The notes under the pieces are model-generated. The model made no database searches. It was not told the origin of the DNA and worked only from the letters and a program-made list of their open reading frames with translations. A stretch of DNA of 8,398 nt from Chloroflexota bacterium (GTDB taxonomy: Bacteria; Chloroflexota; Dehalococcoidia; SM23-28-2; RBG-16-64-32). Location: contig JADFTG010000039.1 of NCBI GenBank assembly GCA_022560365.1, forward strand, positions 1-8,398, given 5' to 3'. The translations under genes were made by a program, and so were the position numbers. How positions within the stretch are numbered: the first letter of the stretch is position 1; each line of letters opens with the position of its first letter. Below, piece after piece: positions 1-6,961 of this stretch.

Positions 1-324
1 CTCTTTAACCTCCTCCTCAAGCTCCGCCACCTCCTTGTCCCGCCGGTGGTAGCCCATGCGCTCGACCATCTCCTGGCAGAGCCCCGCCACCGCCTGCTTG
101 CCCGCGCCGTCGTCCAGCGTCAGCAGAAGAATGATCATGCCGCCTGTCGCCAGACCGCCCGTATAGCTGAAACGCTCGATCAGGAACGTCTCGGCGCCAG
201 CCCGCGCTGCCGCCACGGCCGCCGACACGCCCGCCGAGCCGCCGCCGACGACCAGCACGTCAGGCCGCGCCACCACCGGCAGGCGCGATGCGGGCAACGT
301 TACGAAGTCGGGATCAGGTGACAC
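1..324 (-). CDS. FAD-dependent oxidoreductase, N-terminal part (cut by window edge)
   Basis: This is the first 108 codons of a minus-strand gene that continues past the left edge. The translation has a Rossmann FAD-binding start: VLVVGGGSAGVSAAVAAARAG, with the GxGxxG-type glycines, followed by a conserved acidic/basic strand end (FLIERF) and then YTGGLATGG. This order is typical of the FAD_oxidored-type flavoproteins, in which a GG..A.GG loop follows the dinucleotide-binding fold. Substrate cannot be inferred from this piece. I place the start at a GTG (322-324) that gives a short leader (VSPDPDFVTLPASRLPVVAR) before the first beta strand. A TTG, a GTG pair nearer the fold, or a GTG further upstream are alternatives, and no clear Shine-Dalgarno decides it. 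The last visible residues (EVAELEEEVKE) are charged and helical. The gene is divergent from the MATE transporter. Family assignment is firm; function is open. Confidence 0.8.
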   Translation of the reverse strand, partial: MSPDPDFVTLPASRLPVVARPDVLVVGGGSAGVSAAVAAARAGAETFLIERFSYTGGLATGGMIILLLTLDDGAGKQAVAGLCQEMVERMGYHRRDKEVAELEEEVKE

Positions 325-484
325 TCCGGCACGAGGATACACGAGCGGAGCGAGAGAGCAAGCGTCGGCGACAGATGCGCCGGGACAGGCGTGAGTTGCG
401 TCACATTACGCCGGCCAGCAGCGGGTTCCGGCTAACACTGCCATGCCCTAACCTGAGATTCGAGCGCCCGATTCCCGAAAGCCC
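325..484. promoter_or_regulatory. Divergent intergenic region between oxidoreductase and MATE genes
   Basis: This 160-bp gap separates two divergent genes and so must carry both promoters. I see no convincing -35/-10 pair. A TTGCGT (396-401) has no matching -10 at 17 bp, and TAACAC (433-438) is only a weak -10. A short GCGT-N6-ACGC inverted repeat near 398-411 could be an operator, but the arms are only 4 bp. No strong Shine-Dalgarno precedes the ATG at 485; the nearest purine run is GAAAG. Confidence 0.4.
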
Positions 485-1876
485 ATGTCTAGCGAACCTT
501 CTGACGCCCCCTCCAACGCTGCCCCCGCGCTAATCGACGAGAAGGACCTCCGCGGTTCGATTTTGCGACTGGCCTGGCCGGTCGTCGTCCAGCAGGCCAG
601 TTTCGCCATGGTCCAGCTCGTCGACACCGCGCTCGTCGGCCACCTGGGCGAAGACTCGCTCGCCGGCGTTCGCCTCGGCGGCCAGCTGCTCTGGTTCGCG
701 ATGAGCGGCATGATGGCTGTGGGTGTCGGCGCCACAGCCGTCGTCGCCCGCATCGTCGGCTCCGGCGACTCTCGCGACGCCTCGAAAGTCATGCAGACGG
801 TGCTCGTGCTGGCCGTCGCCTGGGGCCTGCTCATGATGGTATTGATGCTGCTTTTCGGCGGCTGGATGCTGGGCGTGCTTGGCGCCGAACCCCAGGCGCA
901 GAGTGAAGGCACCGACTATCTGCTGGGGCTCGCCTTCGGCCTGCCGTTCTTCTCATTCGTCTTCGCCGGCAACGCCGCCCAGCAGGGTGCCGGCGACACC
1001 CGGTCGCCCATGGTCGTCGGCCTGCTGATCAACGTCGTCAACGGCTTCGCTTCATACGCCCTGATCAACGGCCCCGGCCCGTTCCCGCGGCTGGAAGTGC
1101 TCGGTTCCGGGGTCGGCTTCACGATTGCTGGTATCTTCGGTGCCGTCCTCGTCGCCGGCGTCCTGATATCCGGGCGGCGCACGCTCAGTTGGATCCCCTT
1201 CCGGCGGGGCGCTTTCAACGTCGCCGACGCCCGGCGCATCCTGAACATCGGCGTGCCTGCCGGCCTGGAGCAGGCGCAGTTCAACATCGCCTTCATGATC
1301 TACACGCGCATCATCGCCTCGCTCGGCACGACGGCGCTGGCCGCTCACGGCGTCACGCTGGCGATGCAATCGCTTACCTTCAACATTGGCTTCGCGCTCA
1401 GCATCGCGACATCGGCGATCGTCGGCCAAACGTTGGGCGCGCAGCGCCCGGACCTCGCCGAGAAGGCCTCCTACATGACGATGCGGTATTCGCTCGTCTT
1501 TATGTGTGTGGTCGCTGTTATCCTCATGACTCTTGGCGGCCAGATCACCTCGCTCTTCGTCGGCGGCGAGAACGCCGGCGCCGTCGTCGACATCGGCCGC
1601 GACCTGATGTTCATCTTCGCCTTTGCCTTGCCGGGGCTCGCCATCAGCCTCTCGCTGTCGGGGAGCCTGCGCGGCGCCGGTGACACCCGCGCTGTCCTCT
1701 ACATAATGGCCGGCACTACGTGGATCGTGCGGCTAGTGCCCGCATACCTCCTGGCGATCACCTTCGGGCTGGGCGTCCCGGGTGCCTGGCTGGCTGCCAT
1801 CGCCGACATCAATATTCGTGCGATCATCATGTTCCTCAGGTTCCGTCGCGGGAAATGGAAGCACATCAAGGTCTGA
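485..1876 (+). CDS. MATE family multidrug/toxin efflux transporter
   Basis: The product is a 463-residue integral membrane protein expected to export cationic drugs or metabolites in exchange for Na+ or H+. The two homologous halves of a MATE protein are visible. Each contains the family's GAGDTR element (residues 168-173 and 397-402) in matching position before a hydrophobic helix. The first helix has the usual pattern WPVVVQQ...LVDTALVG with Pro32 and Asp47. A short hydrophilic N-terminus (about 25 residues) and a basic cytoplasmic tail (FRRGKWKHIKV) frame about 12 hydrophobic segments. Length is normal for MATE (about 450 residues). The pattern is closer to the DinF/NorM-like bacterial groups than to eukaryotic ones, and the substrate cannot be read from sequence. 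It ends 33 bp before the glutaredoxin-like gene and probably shares a transcript with it. Confidence 0.93.
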   Translation: MSSEPSDAPSNAAPALIDEKDLRGSILRLAWPVVVQQASFAMVQLVDTALVGHLGEDSLAGVRLGGQLLWFAMSGMMAVGVGATAVVARIVGSGDSRDASKVMQTVLVLAVAWGLLMMVLMLLFGGWMLGVLGAEPQAQSEGTDYLLGLAFGLPFFSFVFAGNAAQQGAGDTRSPMVVGLLINVVNGFASYALINGPGPFPRLEVLGSGVGFTIAGIFGAVLVAGVLISGRRTLSWIPFRRGAFNVADARRILNIGVPAGLEQAQFNIAFMIYTRIIASLGTTALAAHGVTLAMQSLTFNIGFALSIATSAIVGQTLGAQRPDLAEKASYMTMRYSLVFMCVVAVILMTLGGQITSLFVGGENAGAVVDIGRDLMFIFAFALPGLAISLSLSGSLRGAGDTRAVLYIMAGTTWIVRLVPAYLLAITFGLGVPGAWLAAIADINIRAIIMFLRFRRGKWKHIKV

Positions 1877-1895
1877 CGCCTGCTAAGATTGTTGC

Positions 1896-1903
1896 AGAAG
1901 GAA
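1896..1903 (+). promoter_or_regulatory. Shine-Dalgarno deciding the GTG start of the glutaredoxin-like gene
   Basis: AGAAGGAA lies 7 bp upstream of GTG at 1910. It argues for that start rather than the in-frame TTG at 1889, which would place the ribosome site inside the coding region. Confidence 0.7.
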
Positions 1904-1909
1904 TCGCCC

Positions 1910-2119
1910 GTGTCCGTCACCGTCTACACCCTGCGAAACTGCGAAGTCAGCGACAAGGCCGTCGCCGCTCTCCGCGAGCGCGGAGTCGACCTCGAAGAGC
2001 GCCGCGTGGACGAGAACGCCGACTGGTGGGAAGAGGCGCTCGACTACGCCATGGCCGTCCCCATCATCATCTGGGAGGACGGCCGGGTCGAGCTGGGGTG
2101 GGATGGCGAACACGGCTGA
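1910..2119 (+). CDS. Short glutaredoxin-like (monothiol, CxxS) protein
   Basis: This is a 69-residue thioredoxin-fold protein. It opens with a glutaredoxin first strand and active-site loop, [19 protein letters not shown]: the usual CPxC is replaced by C11-E-V-S14, so only one thiol remains. A helix, the strand [14 protein letters not shown] and the segment [16 protein letters not shown] follow. Pro51 sits where the cis-proline before the glutathione-binding strand is found. The protein stops after that hairpin, so the last helix of a normal glutaredoxin (about 80-85 residues) is short or missing. The likely role is a glutathione/thiol-linked redox or delivery function, but a CxxS site points away from a dithiol reductase. 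The GTG start is supported by a good Shine-Dalgarno. The 3' end overlaps the proposed cysS start by 17 bp, suggesting translational coupling. The fold is likely; activity is uncertain. Confidence 0.75.
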   Translation: MSVTVYTLRNCEVSDKAVAALRERGVDLEERRVDENADWWEEALDYAMAVPIIIWEDGRVELGWDGEHG

Positions 2120-4312
2120 GAGATCACCTGAGGGGCGCCGTGAGCGTCTCGACCGGCTGCCCATGCGCATCTATGACACGCTGACCCGCAAGAAGGAGGA
2201 GTTCGCTCCGCTTCAATCGGGGCACGTCCGGATCTACTCCTGCGGGCCCACCGTCTATCGCTACGCCCATATCGGCAACCTGCGTTCATACCTCATGGCG
2301 GACTGGCTGCGCCGCCTTCTAGAGGCAGACGGATACACAGTGCACCACGTCAAGAACATCACCGACGTCGGCCACATGCGCGAAGGCCGGCTCGAACAAG
2401 AAGAGGACCGGATCATCGCCGCCGCCCGTGCCGAGGGCAAGCCGGCCGCGGAGATCGCCCGCTTTTACACAGACGCCTTCCTCGAAGACGAAGCGAAGCT
2501 CAACATCCTTCCCGCCGGCGACTTCCCGAAGGCGACGCAGTACGTCCCGGCGATGGTCGAGATGGTGAAGTCGCTCGTCGACTCCGGCTGTGCTTACGAG
2601 GCCGGCGGCAACGTCTACTTCAGCGTCAGCAGCTTTCCTGAGTACGGCAAGCTCTCTCATCAGCGGTCAGAGGACCTGCAGGAAGGCGACCGGGTCGAAC
2701 CCGACCCGCTCAAGCGCGACCCCCGCGACTTCGCCCTCTGGAAGGCTGCCGAGCCCGGGCGCGCCCTCAAATGGGAGAGCCCATGGGGCGACGGCTTCCC
2801 CGGCTGGCACATCGAATGCTCCGCCATCGTCGCCTCGGTCCTCGGCGACGAGATCGACTTCCATACCGGCGGCGTCGATAACATCTTCCCGCACCACGAG
2901 GACGAAATCGCCCAGAGCGAGTCCGTGCTCGGCCGCCAGCACGTCCGCCGCTGGGTGCACGGCCAGCACCTGCTCGTCGACGGCGTCAAGATGGCGAAGT
3001 CCACCGGCAACGTCTACCTCATCTCCGACCTGGAGCGCCGCGGCTTCGACCCGCTCGCCTTCCGCTACCTCTGCGCCAACGCCCACTACGGCACGCGCCT
3101 CAACTTCACGCCGTCTTCCCTTCGTGCCGCCCAGCGCGGCCTCAACCGTCTGCGCGCCGCTACGCACGGCGCCAGCGGTCGCCTGACCAAGAAGGCCCGC
3201 GCCGAGGGCGACAACGGCGCATCGCCTTCTGGGACGCCGCCCGCGACGGCCTCAACATCCCGGCCGCGCTTGCCGTCGCCTGGAGCGTCGCCCGCTCCCG
3301 TCTGCCCGGCGCAATCAAGCGAGAGTTGCTCATGGACTTCGACCGCCTCCTCGGCCTCGATCTGGCGATGGCGCTCCCTGTGCCGCAAGTCACCAGCGAA
3401 GTCGCCGCCCTCGTACGCAAGCGCCACCAGGACCGCAGGGCCAGGCGCTGGGACGCCGCCGACAGCATCCGCGACCGCATCACCGATATGGGGCTCGAAG
3501 TGCGCGACGACCGGCCCGGGACCACCGTGCTGCCGTGGCCGGCGTGGAAGCATGACGACGGCAACATCGCCTCGAGCGCGGACGTCAGCTCGCGCCTGGA
3601 CGAGACGCCGGATCTCGACTTCACGGTCGCTATCGTCGCCCGGCGTGGCTGCGAGGAGCTGCAGCGCTGCGTCTCCTCGGCCCTGGCCTGGCTCGGCGAT
3701 GCGGGCGAAGTGATCGTCGTCGATAATGGCTTCCCGGAGGAGTGCGAGCCCGTGACCGACAAGATCGGCGAGGCCGCCGAACATCTGCGCTTCTTCCGCG
3801 CCGACCACTTTCTGGGCAGCGCCGCCGGCCGCAACGTCGCGCTTCGCCAGGCGCGCGGCCGCTACGTCGTACTCCTCGACACGAGCGTTGAGGTCACGGG
3901 CGATCTCTTCGCTGCGCTGCGCCCGCTACTTGAGGACGAGACGGTCGGCGTCGCCGGCCGCTGGGGCGTCGTCACAGACGACATGCGCAGCTTCAAAGAA
4001 ACGGAGTCGGCCGGCGACGTCGACGCCGTCGAGGGCTATCTCATGGCGTTCCGCCGCGACGTGCTCCGCGAGGCCGGCCTGCTGGACGAGAAGTTCCGCT
4101 TCTACCGCCACCTTGACCTCGATTTCAGCTACGCTATTCGCAGCTGCGGCTACCGCGCTGTCATCGATACCGACTTGCCCGTCAAGCGTCACGACCACGT
4201 TGAGTGGCTGGCGACGCCGCCGGCCGAGCGCGAGCGCCTGAGCAAGCGCAACTTCTACCGCTTCTTGCGCAAGTGGGGCGGCCGCGAAGAGTTCACGGCG
4301 CCGCGGCGCTAG
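2103..4312 (+). CDS. cysS: Cysteinyl-tRNA synthetase fused to a family 2 glycosyltransferase; interrupted by a one-base frameshift
   Basis: The N-terminal part charges tRNA-Cys with cysteine in the cytoplasm. Class I synthetase signatures are complete: Cys47 in CGPTVY, HIGN (56-59), Cys239 in GWHIEC, then [15 protein letters not shown] supplying further zinc ligands, and KMAKS (296-300). Coding quality in this frame is good to about 3215 (EGDNG) and then collapses: GC-rich third positions vanish and the literal frame runs on to 3713 as Ser/Pro/Arg-rich nonsense. From 3218 another frame takes over with [18 protein letters not shown], the expected next CysRS segment, and carries the C-terminal helical domain ([20 protein letters not shown]). 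With one base restored the product is about 736 residues, against about 460-490 for a normal CysRS. The excess is a GT2 domain at about residues 506-703. The ATG at 2103 follows a G-rich stretch and overlaps the preceding gene; ATG 2163 ([10 protein letters not shown]) is equally plausible and closer to the usual family start. CysRS identity is certain. Whether the shift is biological or an assembly error is not. Confidence 0.88.
3213..3220 (+). other. Frameshift site inside cysS
   Basis: The upstream frame reads ...GAC AAC GGC GCA TCG; the downstream homologous frame reads CGC ATC GCC TTC TGG. Restoring one base between 3216 and 3218 (for example GGCGC to GGCCGC) joins both frames without losing residues. 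Third-position GC is high in the first frame up to this point and in the second frame after it, so the break can be placed within a few bases. There is no heptameric slippery sequence or obvious downstream pseudoknot, so a simple base loss or consensus error is the most likely cause. Confidence 0.75.
3218..4312 (+). CDS. Second-frame portion: CysRS C-terminal domain plus GT2 glycosyltransferase domain
   Basis: This is the continuation of cysS after the frameshift, listed separately because a gene caller may report it as its own gene (for example from TTG 3326). The first ~107 codons finish CysRS ([19 protein letters not shown] through [10 protein letters not shown]). A hydrophilic linker of about 26 residues follows, and from about 3617 a GT-A fold domain begins. 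Its pieces are [10 protein letters not shown] (first strand), a helix, EVIVVDNGF (nucleotide-binding strand), [22 protein letters not shown] (helix and DxD strand), [19 protein letters not shown] (acceptor loop) and [21 protein letters not shown] (the catalytic-base region of WbbL-like GT2s). The metal motif reads LLDTS, retaining only one aspartate. The tail has a basic cluster ([15 protein letters not shown]). After the CysRS end the only in-frame start-like codon, a GTG at about 3524, lacks a ribosome site. GT2 fold is likely; the sugar donor and acceptor are unknown. Confidence 0.8.
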   Translation, partial: RIAFWDAARDGLNIPAALAVAWSVARSRLPGAIKRELLMDFDRLLGLDLAMALPVPQVTSEVAALVRKRHQDRRARRWDAADSIRDRITDMGLEVRDDRPGTTVLPWPAWKHDDGNIASSADVSSRLDETPDLDFTVAIVARRGCEELQRCVSSALAWLGDAGEVIVVDNGFPEECEPVTDKIGEAAEHLRFFRADHFLGSAAGRNVALRQARGRYVVLLDTSVEVTGDLFAALRPLLEDETVGVAGRWGVVTDDMRSFKETESAGDVDAVEGYLMAFRRDVLREAGLLDEKFRFYRHLDLDFSYAIRSCGYRAVIDTDLPVKRHDHVEWLATPPAERERLSKRNFYRFLRKWGGREEFTAPRR

Positions 4313-5490
4313 TCTTCGCCCTTGCCGAGCGTCTTATCGATCCGCGTGCGTACTGAGCGCTCGCCCCGCCGCAACACGGACCGCACCGCCGCCATGCGCG
4401 ATGCGACCTGCCTCTGGATCGGCCGCCACGGCGCCACGTGGCTCGGAATCGGCACCGACCAGCGCAACGCCAGCGCCGCCCAGGACAGGCCGGCGCCAAA
4501 GCTGCTGAGCACCACGTAGTCGCCGACGTCCACGCGTCCGGTGCTGAGCGCCTCGCACAGCGCGATCGGGATCGACGCCGCGCTCGTGTTCCCGTATTCG
4601 CGCACGTTAGAGAACACCTTCTCGGGCGGCAGTCCCAGCCGCTTGGCGGTCGCCTTCATGATGCGCTCGTTGGCCTGGTGCGGGATGAACAGCGAGATAT
4701 CCTCGGGCTTCAGCCCGGAGGACGCCATCACCTGCTCCGCCGCACGCGGCATGATCTGCGTCGCCCAGCGGAAGATCTGCGGGCCGTTCATCGTCAGGTA
4801 GTTCTCGTCGGCCGCTGCGGCGGCACCGTTCGTGGCTTTTTCGTGGCCGTTGGCGGAGCCGCCGGGGGTGCCGTTGCTGCTTGCCCGCACGCGAGAGGCT
4901 CCCTTGATCGTTAGCAGACCGGCGCCGGAGCCGTCCGAGCCCATCGTCGAGCCCATGATCCCCGGCTCCTTCGCCTGGCGCAGCACGACCGCGCCGGCGC
5001 CGTCTCCGAAGAGCACGCACGTGCTGCGGTCCTGCCAGTTGAGGTAGATCGAAAGCTCGTCCGCGCCGATCACCAGCACGTTCTTGGCGCGGCCCGACTC
5101 CACCTGCGCCGCGCTCGTGGCCAGCGCGTAGACGAAGCCGGAGCAGGCGGCGTTCAAGTCCATCGCGCCGGCGTTCAGCATCCCCAGGCGGTCCTGCACG
5201 ATCGAAGCCGTCGCCGGCATCACATGGTCCGGCGTGCACGTTGCGACGACGATCAGGTCGATGTCTCCGGAATGCAGGCCAGCCACGGCCATCGCCTGCA
5301 CCGCGGCCTTCGTTGCCATGTCAGACGTTGCCTCGTCCGCTTCTACCACGCGGCGGCGCTCGATCCCCGTGCGAGAGAAGATCCATTCGTCGGAAGTGTC
5401 CAGCCCCATCGTCACGAACGTGTCGTTAGGCATCACGCGCGGCGGGACGTACATCCCCCAACCGGCGATTTCGGCGTATCGGCGTTTCAT
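4309..5490 (-). CDS. 3-oxoacyl-ACP synthase III (KAS III/FabH)-like enzyme with C-terminal basic extension
   Basis: This 393-residue thiolase-fold condensing enzyme is predicted to take an acyl-CoA starter onto its active cysteine and condense it with a malonyl-type extender. The KAS III triad is complete: Cys116 (DLNAACSGF), His271 (IPHQANERIM) and Asn301 (REYGNTSAAS). The N-terminal FabH signatures (TSDEWIFSRTGIERRR) and the glycine-rich FGAGLSWAAL near the end of the fold are present. It differs from E. coli FabH (317 residues) in two places. A Gly/Asn/Ala-rich insert lies at about 203-230 before YLTMNGPQIF, and an extra ~48-residue Pro- and Arg-rich tail follows ALRW. The start ATG at 5490 lies 30 bp after the upstream gene's stop, so the two form an operon. 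It could be true FabH, a beta-ketothioester synthase for secondary metabolism or an HMG-CoA-synthase relative, but triad and motifs favour FabH type. Its stop interlocks with that of the convergent cysS fusion. Confidence 0.92.
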   Translation of the reverse strand: MKRRYAEIAGWGMYVPPRVMPNDTFVTMGLDTSDEWIFSRTGIERRRVVEADEATSDMATKAAVQAMAVAGLHSGDIDLIVVATCTPDHVMPATASIVQDRLGMLNAGAMDLNAACSGFVYALATSAAQVESGRAKNVLVIGADELSIYLNWQDRSTCVLFGDGAGAVVLRQAKEPGIMGSTMGSDGSGAGLLTIKGASRVRASSNGTPGGSANGHEKATNGAAAAADENYLTMNGPQIFRWATQIMPRAAEQVMASSGLKPEDISLFIPHQANERIMKATAKRLGLPPEKVFSNVREYGNTSAASIPIALCEALSTGRVDVGDYVVLSSFGAGLSWAALALRWSVPIPSHVAPWRPIQRQVASRMAAVRSVLRRGERSVRTRIDKTLGKGED

Positions 5491-5520
5491 CTCGGCCTGT
5501 CGAGCGGACCGCTCCTGGCG

Positions 5521-6888
5521 CTACTCCTTGTCTATGCCGAGCGATTCGGCCGCAATCTGCCAGATCTCGTCCGGCTTGAAGAACCCGTCGCGGTAGTCCA
5601 CCCAGCGGTCGCTCGCCTCGTCGTAGCGGCCATTGTAGGCGTCCTGCACGCGGTCGTAAATCTCCTTGACGACGCGGCTCACCGACGTGAACCGCTGCTC
5701 GACACCGCGCTTCGCGGCCTCGTCGTTGAGAATCGCCACGATGCCTTCAGACCCGCTCAGCGCGCCGACGAGGTGCCGCTCGGCGCCTTCGCTACCGACG
5801 AGCGCCGGGTCGTACGCCAGGTAGATCAGCCCGCCCGGGGCCTCAGCCTGCCGCTCGATGCCAGCCTGGTGAATGCCAGCCTGCGTCGAGAACACCTCAC
5901 CGATCACCGGCGCGTTGAGCGCGACGTTCGTCAGCGTTTCCTCCACCAACGCCCGCATCTGCTGCAGGATCGTGAGGTCGAACCCCGGGTCGCCGTAGAG
6001 GCGGATGTAGCTCAGCAGCATCTGCTCAAGCGACGTATTGCCGGTGCGCTCACCGAGTCCCGCGAAAGCAACGTTGACCTTGCGGCAGCCGTAGCGCCAC
6101 GCGGCGATCGAGTTCGCCGTCGCCACGCCGAAGTCGTTGTGGCCGTGGAACTCCAGCTCTGCGCCCGTCTCACGGTAGAGCGTCGAGACCAGCTTCGGGA
6201 TACCCTGCGGCATCGCTGCGTGAGCGTCCGGGATGCCCCAGCCGATCGTGTCGCAGATACGGAACTTCGCGCGGCCCTCGGTGTGGTCCAGCACCGTCTG
6301 GATGAACGGGATCACCCAGCCGTGGATGTCGGCGCGCGTCGTGTCTTCCAGGTGCACGCGCGGCGTGATATCGTGCTCCAGCGCCGTCATGATCGGCTTC
6401 AGATACTTCTCGATCGCTTCCGCCTTCGTGTGGAAGCCCAGCTTGTCGAAGATGTGGTGGTCCGATGCCGACGCCAGCATCCCCGTCTCCGTGACGCGGC
6501 CTTGCGTTACCGCGTAGAGTTCCTTGACGTCCTTCGGGTTGGCGCGGATCCAGGTCGTGATCTTCGGGTACTCGTAGCCGCGCTCCAGCAGCTTCTCCAG
6601 CACCCAGAGGTCTCGCTTCTGGTAGATGAACGTCTCGATCTCGTGGATGCGGCCGCTACCGTTGTCCAGCAGGTGCAGCAGGTCGACGTACTTGAGGCGC
6701 GCCTCGTTGGGGAAGAACGCGAAGCGGGCGTCCTGCGCACCGTCGCGCAGCGTCGTATCGGTAAGTAGCTTCGGTTCTACGTCTGTGACCGGTAGCGGGG
6801 CGGCTTCGTCTTCGAGGATGACCGGCGGCATCTGCCCATCGAAGTTGTAATAGACACGATCCTCGTTAACTAAGTTCTTGGTTACCAT
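5521..6888 (-). CDS. DRE-TIM (HMGL-like) acyltransferase; candidate Re-type citrate synthase or 2-isopropylmalate/homocitrate synthase relative
   Basis: This 455-residue TIM-barrel enzyme is expected to perform a Claisen condensation of an acyl-CoA with a 2-oxoacid. Metal and catalytic motifs are visible: LTDTTLRDGAQ (Asp44, Arg48, Asp49), the metal-binding HGHND (His248, His250) and GLGERTGNTSLEQ (279-289), characteristic of the LeuA/CimA/homocitrate synthase group. The regulatory C-terminal domain of LeuA (total about 510-570 residues) is absent. The central part (IETFIYQKRDLWVLEKLLERG, ETGMLASASDHHIF, HLEDTTRADIHGWVIPF, CDTIGWGIP) resembles what I recall of the anaerobe Re-citrate synthase family (Clostridium kluyveri, Dehalococcoides) more than classical LeuA or CimA. 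That is pattern memory, not a search. The ATG at 6888 is fixed by an in-frame TAG directly upstream and a GGAAGGG ribosome site. It precedes the KAS III gene by 30 bp. Superfamily is certain; substrate is inferred. Confidence 0.88.
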   Translation of the reverse strand: MVTKNLVNEDRVYYNFDGQMPPVILEDEAAPLPVTDVEPKLLTDTTLRDGAQDARFAFFPNEARLKYVDLLHLLDNGSGRIHEIETFIYQKRDLWVLEKLLERGYEYPKITTWIRANPKDVKELYAVTQGRVTETGMLASASDHHIFDKLGFHTKAEAIEKYLKPIMTALEHDITPRVHLEDTTRADIHGWVIPFIQTVLDHTEGRAKFRICDTIGWGIPDAHAAMPQGIPKLVSTLYRETGAELEFHGHNDFGVATANSIAAWRYGCRKVNVAFAGLGERTGNTSLEQMLLSYIRLYGDPGFDLTILQQMRALVEETLTNVALNAPVIGEVFSTQAGIHQAGIERQAEAPGGLIYLAYDPALVGSEGAERHLVGALSGSEGIVAILNDEAAKRGVEQRFTSVSRVVKEIYDRVQDAYNGRYDEASDRWVDYRDGFFKPDEIWQIAAESLGIDKE

Positions 6889-6891
6889 CTA

Positions 6892-6898
6892 CCCTTCC
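6892..6898 (-). promoter_or_regulatory. Shine-Dalgarno of the DRE-TIM synthase gene
   Basis: GGAAGGG on the minus strand, 3-4 bp from ATG 6888. An in-frame TAG sits immediately before the ATG, which excludes an upstream start. Confidence 0.65.
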
Positions 6899-6923
6899 AT
6901 GCTAGGTATGCGTCTATCTCCAT

Positions 6924-6929
6924 ATTATA
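6924..6929 (-). promoter_or_regulatory. Putative -10 box (TATAAT) for the synthase-KAS III operon
   Basis: A perfect TATAAT is read on the minus strand in a locally AT-rich patch, 35 bp before the start codon. A -10 here would predict an mRNA leader of about 28 nt. No good -35 is found at 16-18 bp: the sequence there reads CGAATT. The promoter is therefore either weak, dependent on an activator, or coincidental. Confidence 0.45.
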
Positions 6930-6961
6930 CGCTCCCGCATGGCCGCAATTCGCCTTCAGTG

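Noticed and set aside
340..362. GAGCG-type short repeats upstream of the MATE gene
   Set aside because: Only two or three imperfect copies of a 5-bp unit; not enough for a repeat element or operator claim.
3216..3713. The literal continuation of the cysS frame to 3713 as a genuine novel C-terminal domain
   Set aside because: The translation is Ser/Pro/Thr/Arg-rich with collapsed third-position GC, while another frame over the same bases continues CysRS homology.
3086..3808. A 240-codon minus-strand open frame across the cysS break, and a second one at 3160-3834
   Set aside because: Both are antisense to the CysRS C-terminal domain and GT2 linker, which show strong plus-strand coding signals. 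No family resemblance.
4298..4309. Perfect 12-bp palindrome GCGCCGCGGCGC at the end of the GT2 domain as a terminator or site
   Set aside because: It has no loop and no T-run and lies in the last codons (APRR). GC-rich codon use explains it.
5224..6768. A 514-codon open frame on the plus strand opposite the synthase and KAS III genes
   Set aside because: It is antisense to two clearly identified genes. The product is Arg/Val/Ala-rich with no recognisable motif, as expected for a mirror frame of GC-rich coding DNA.
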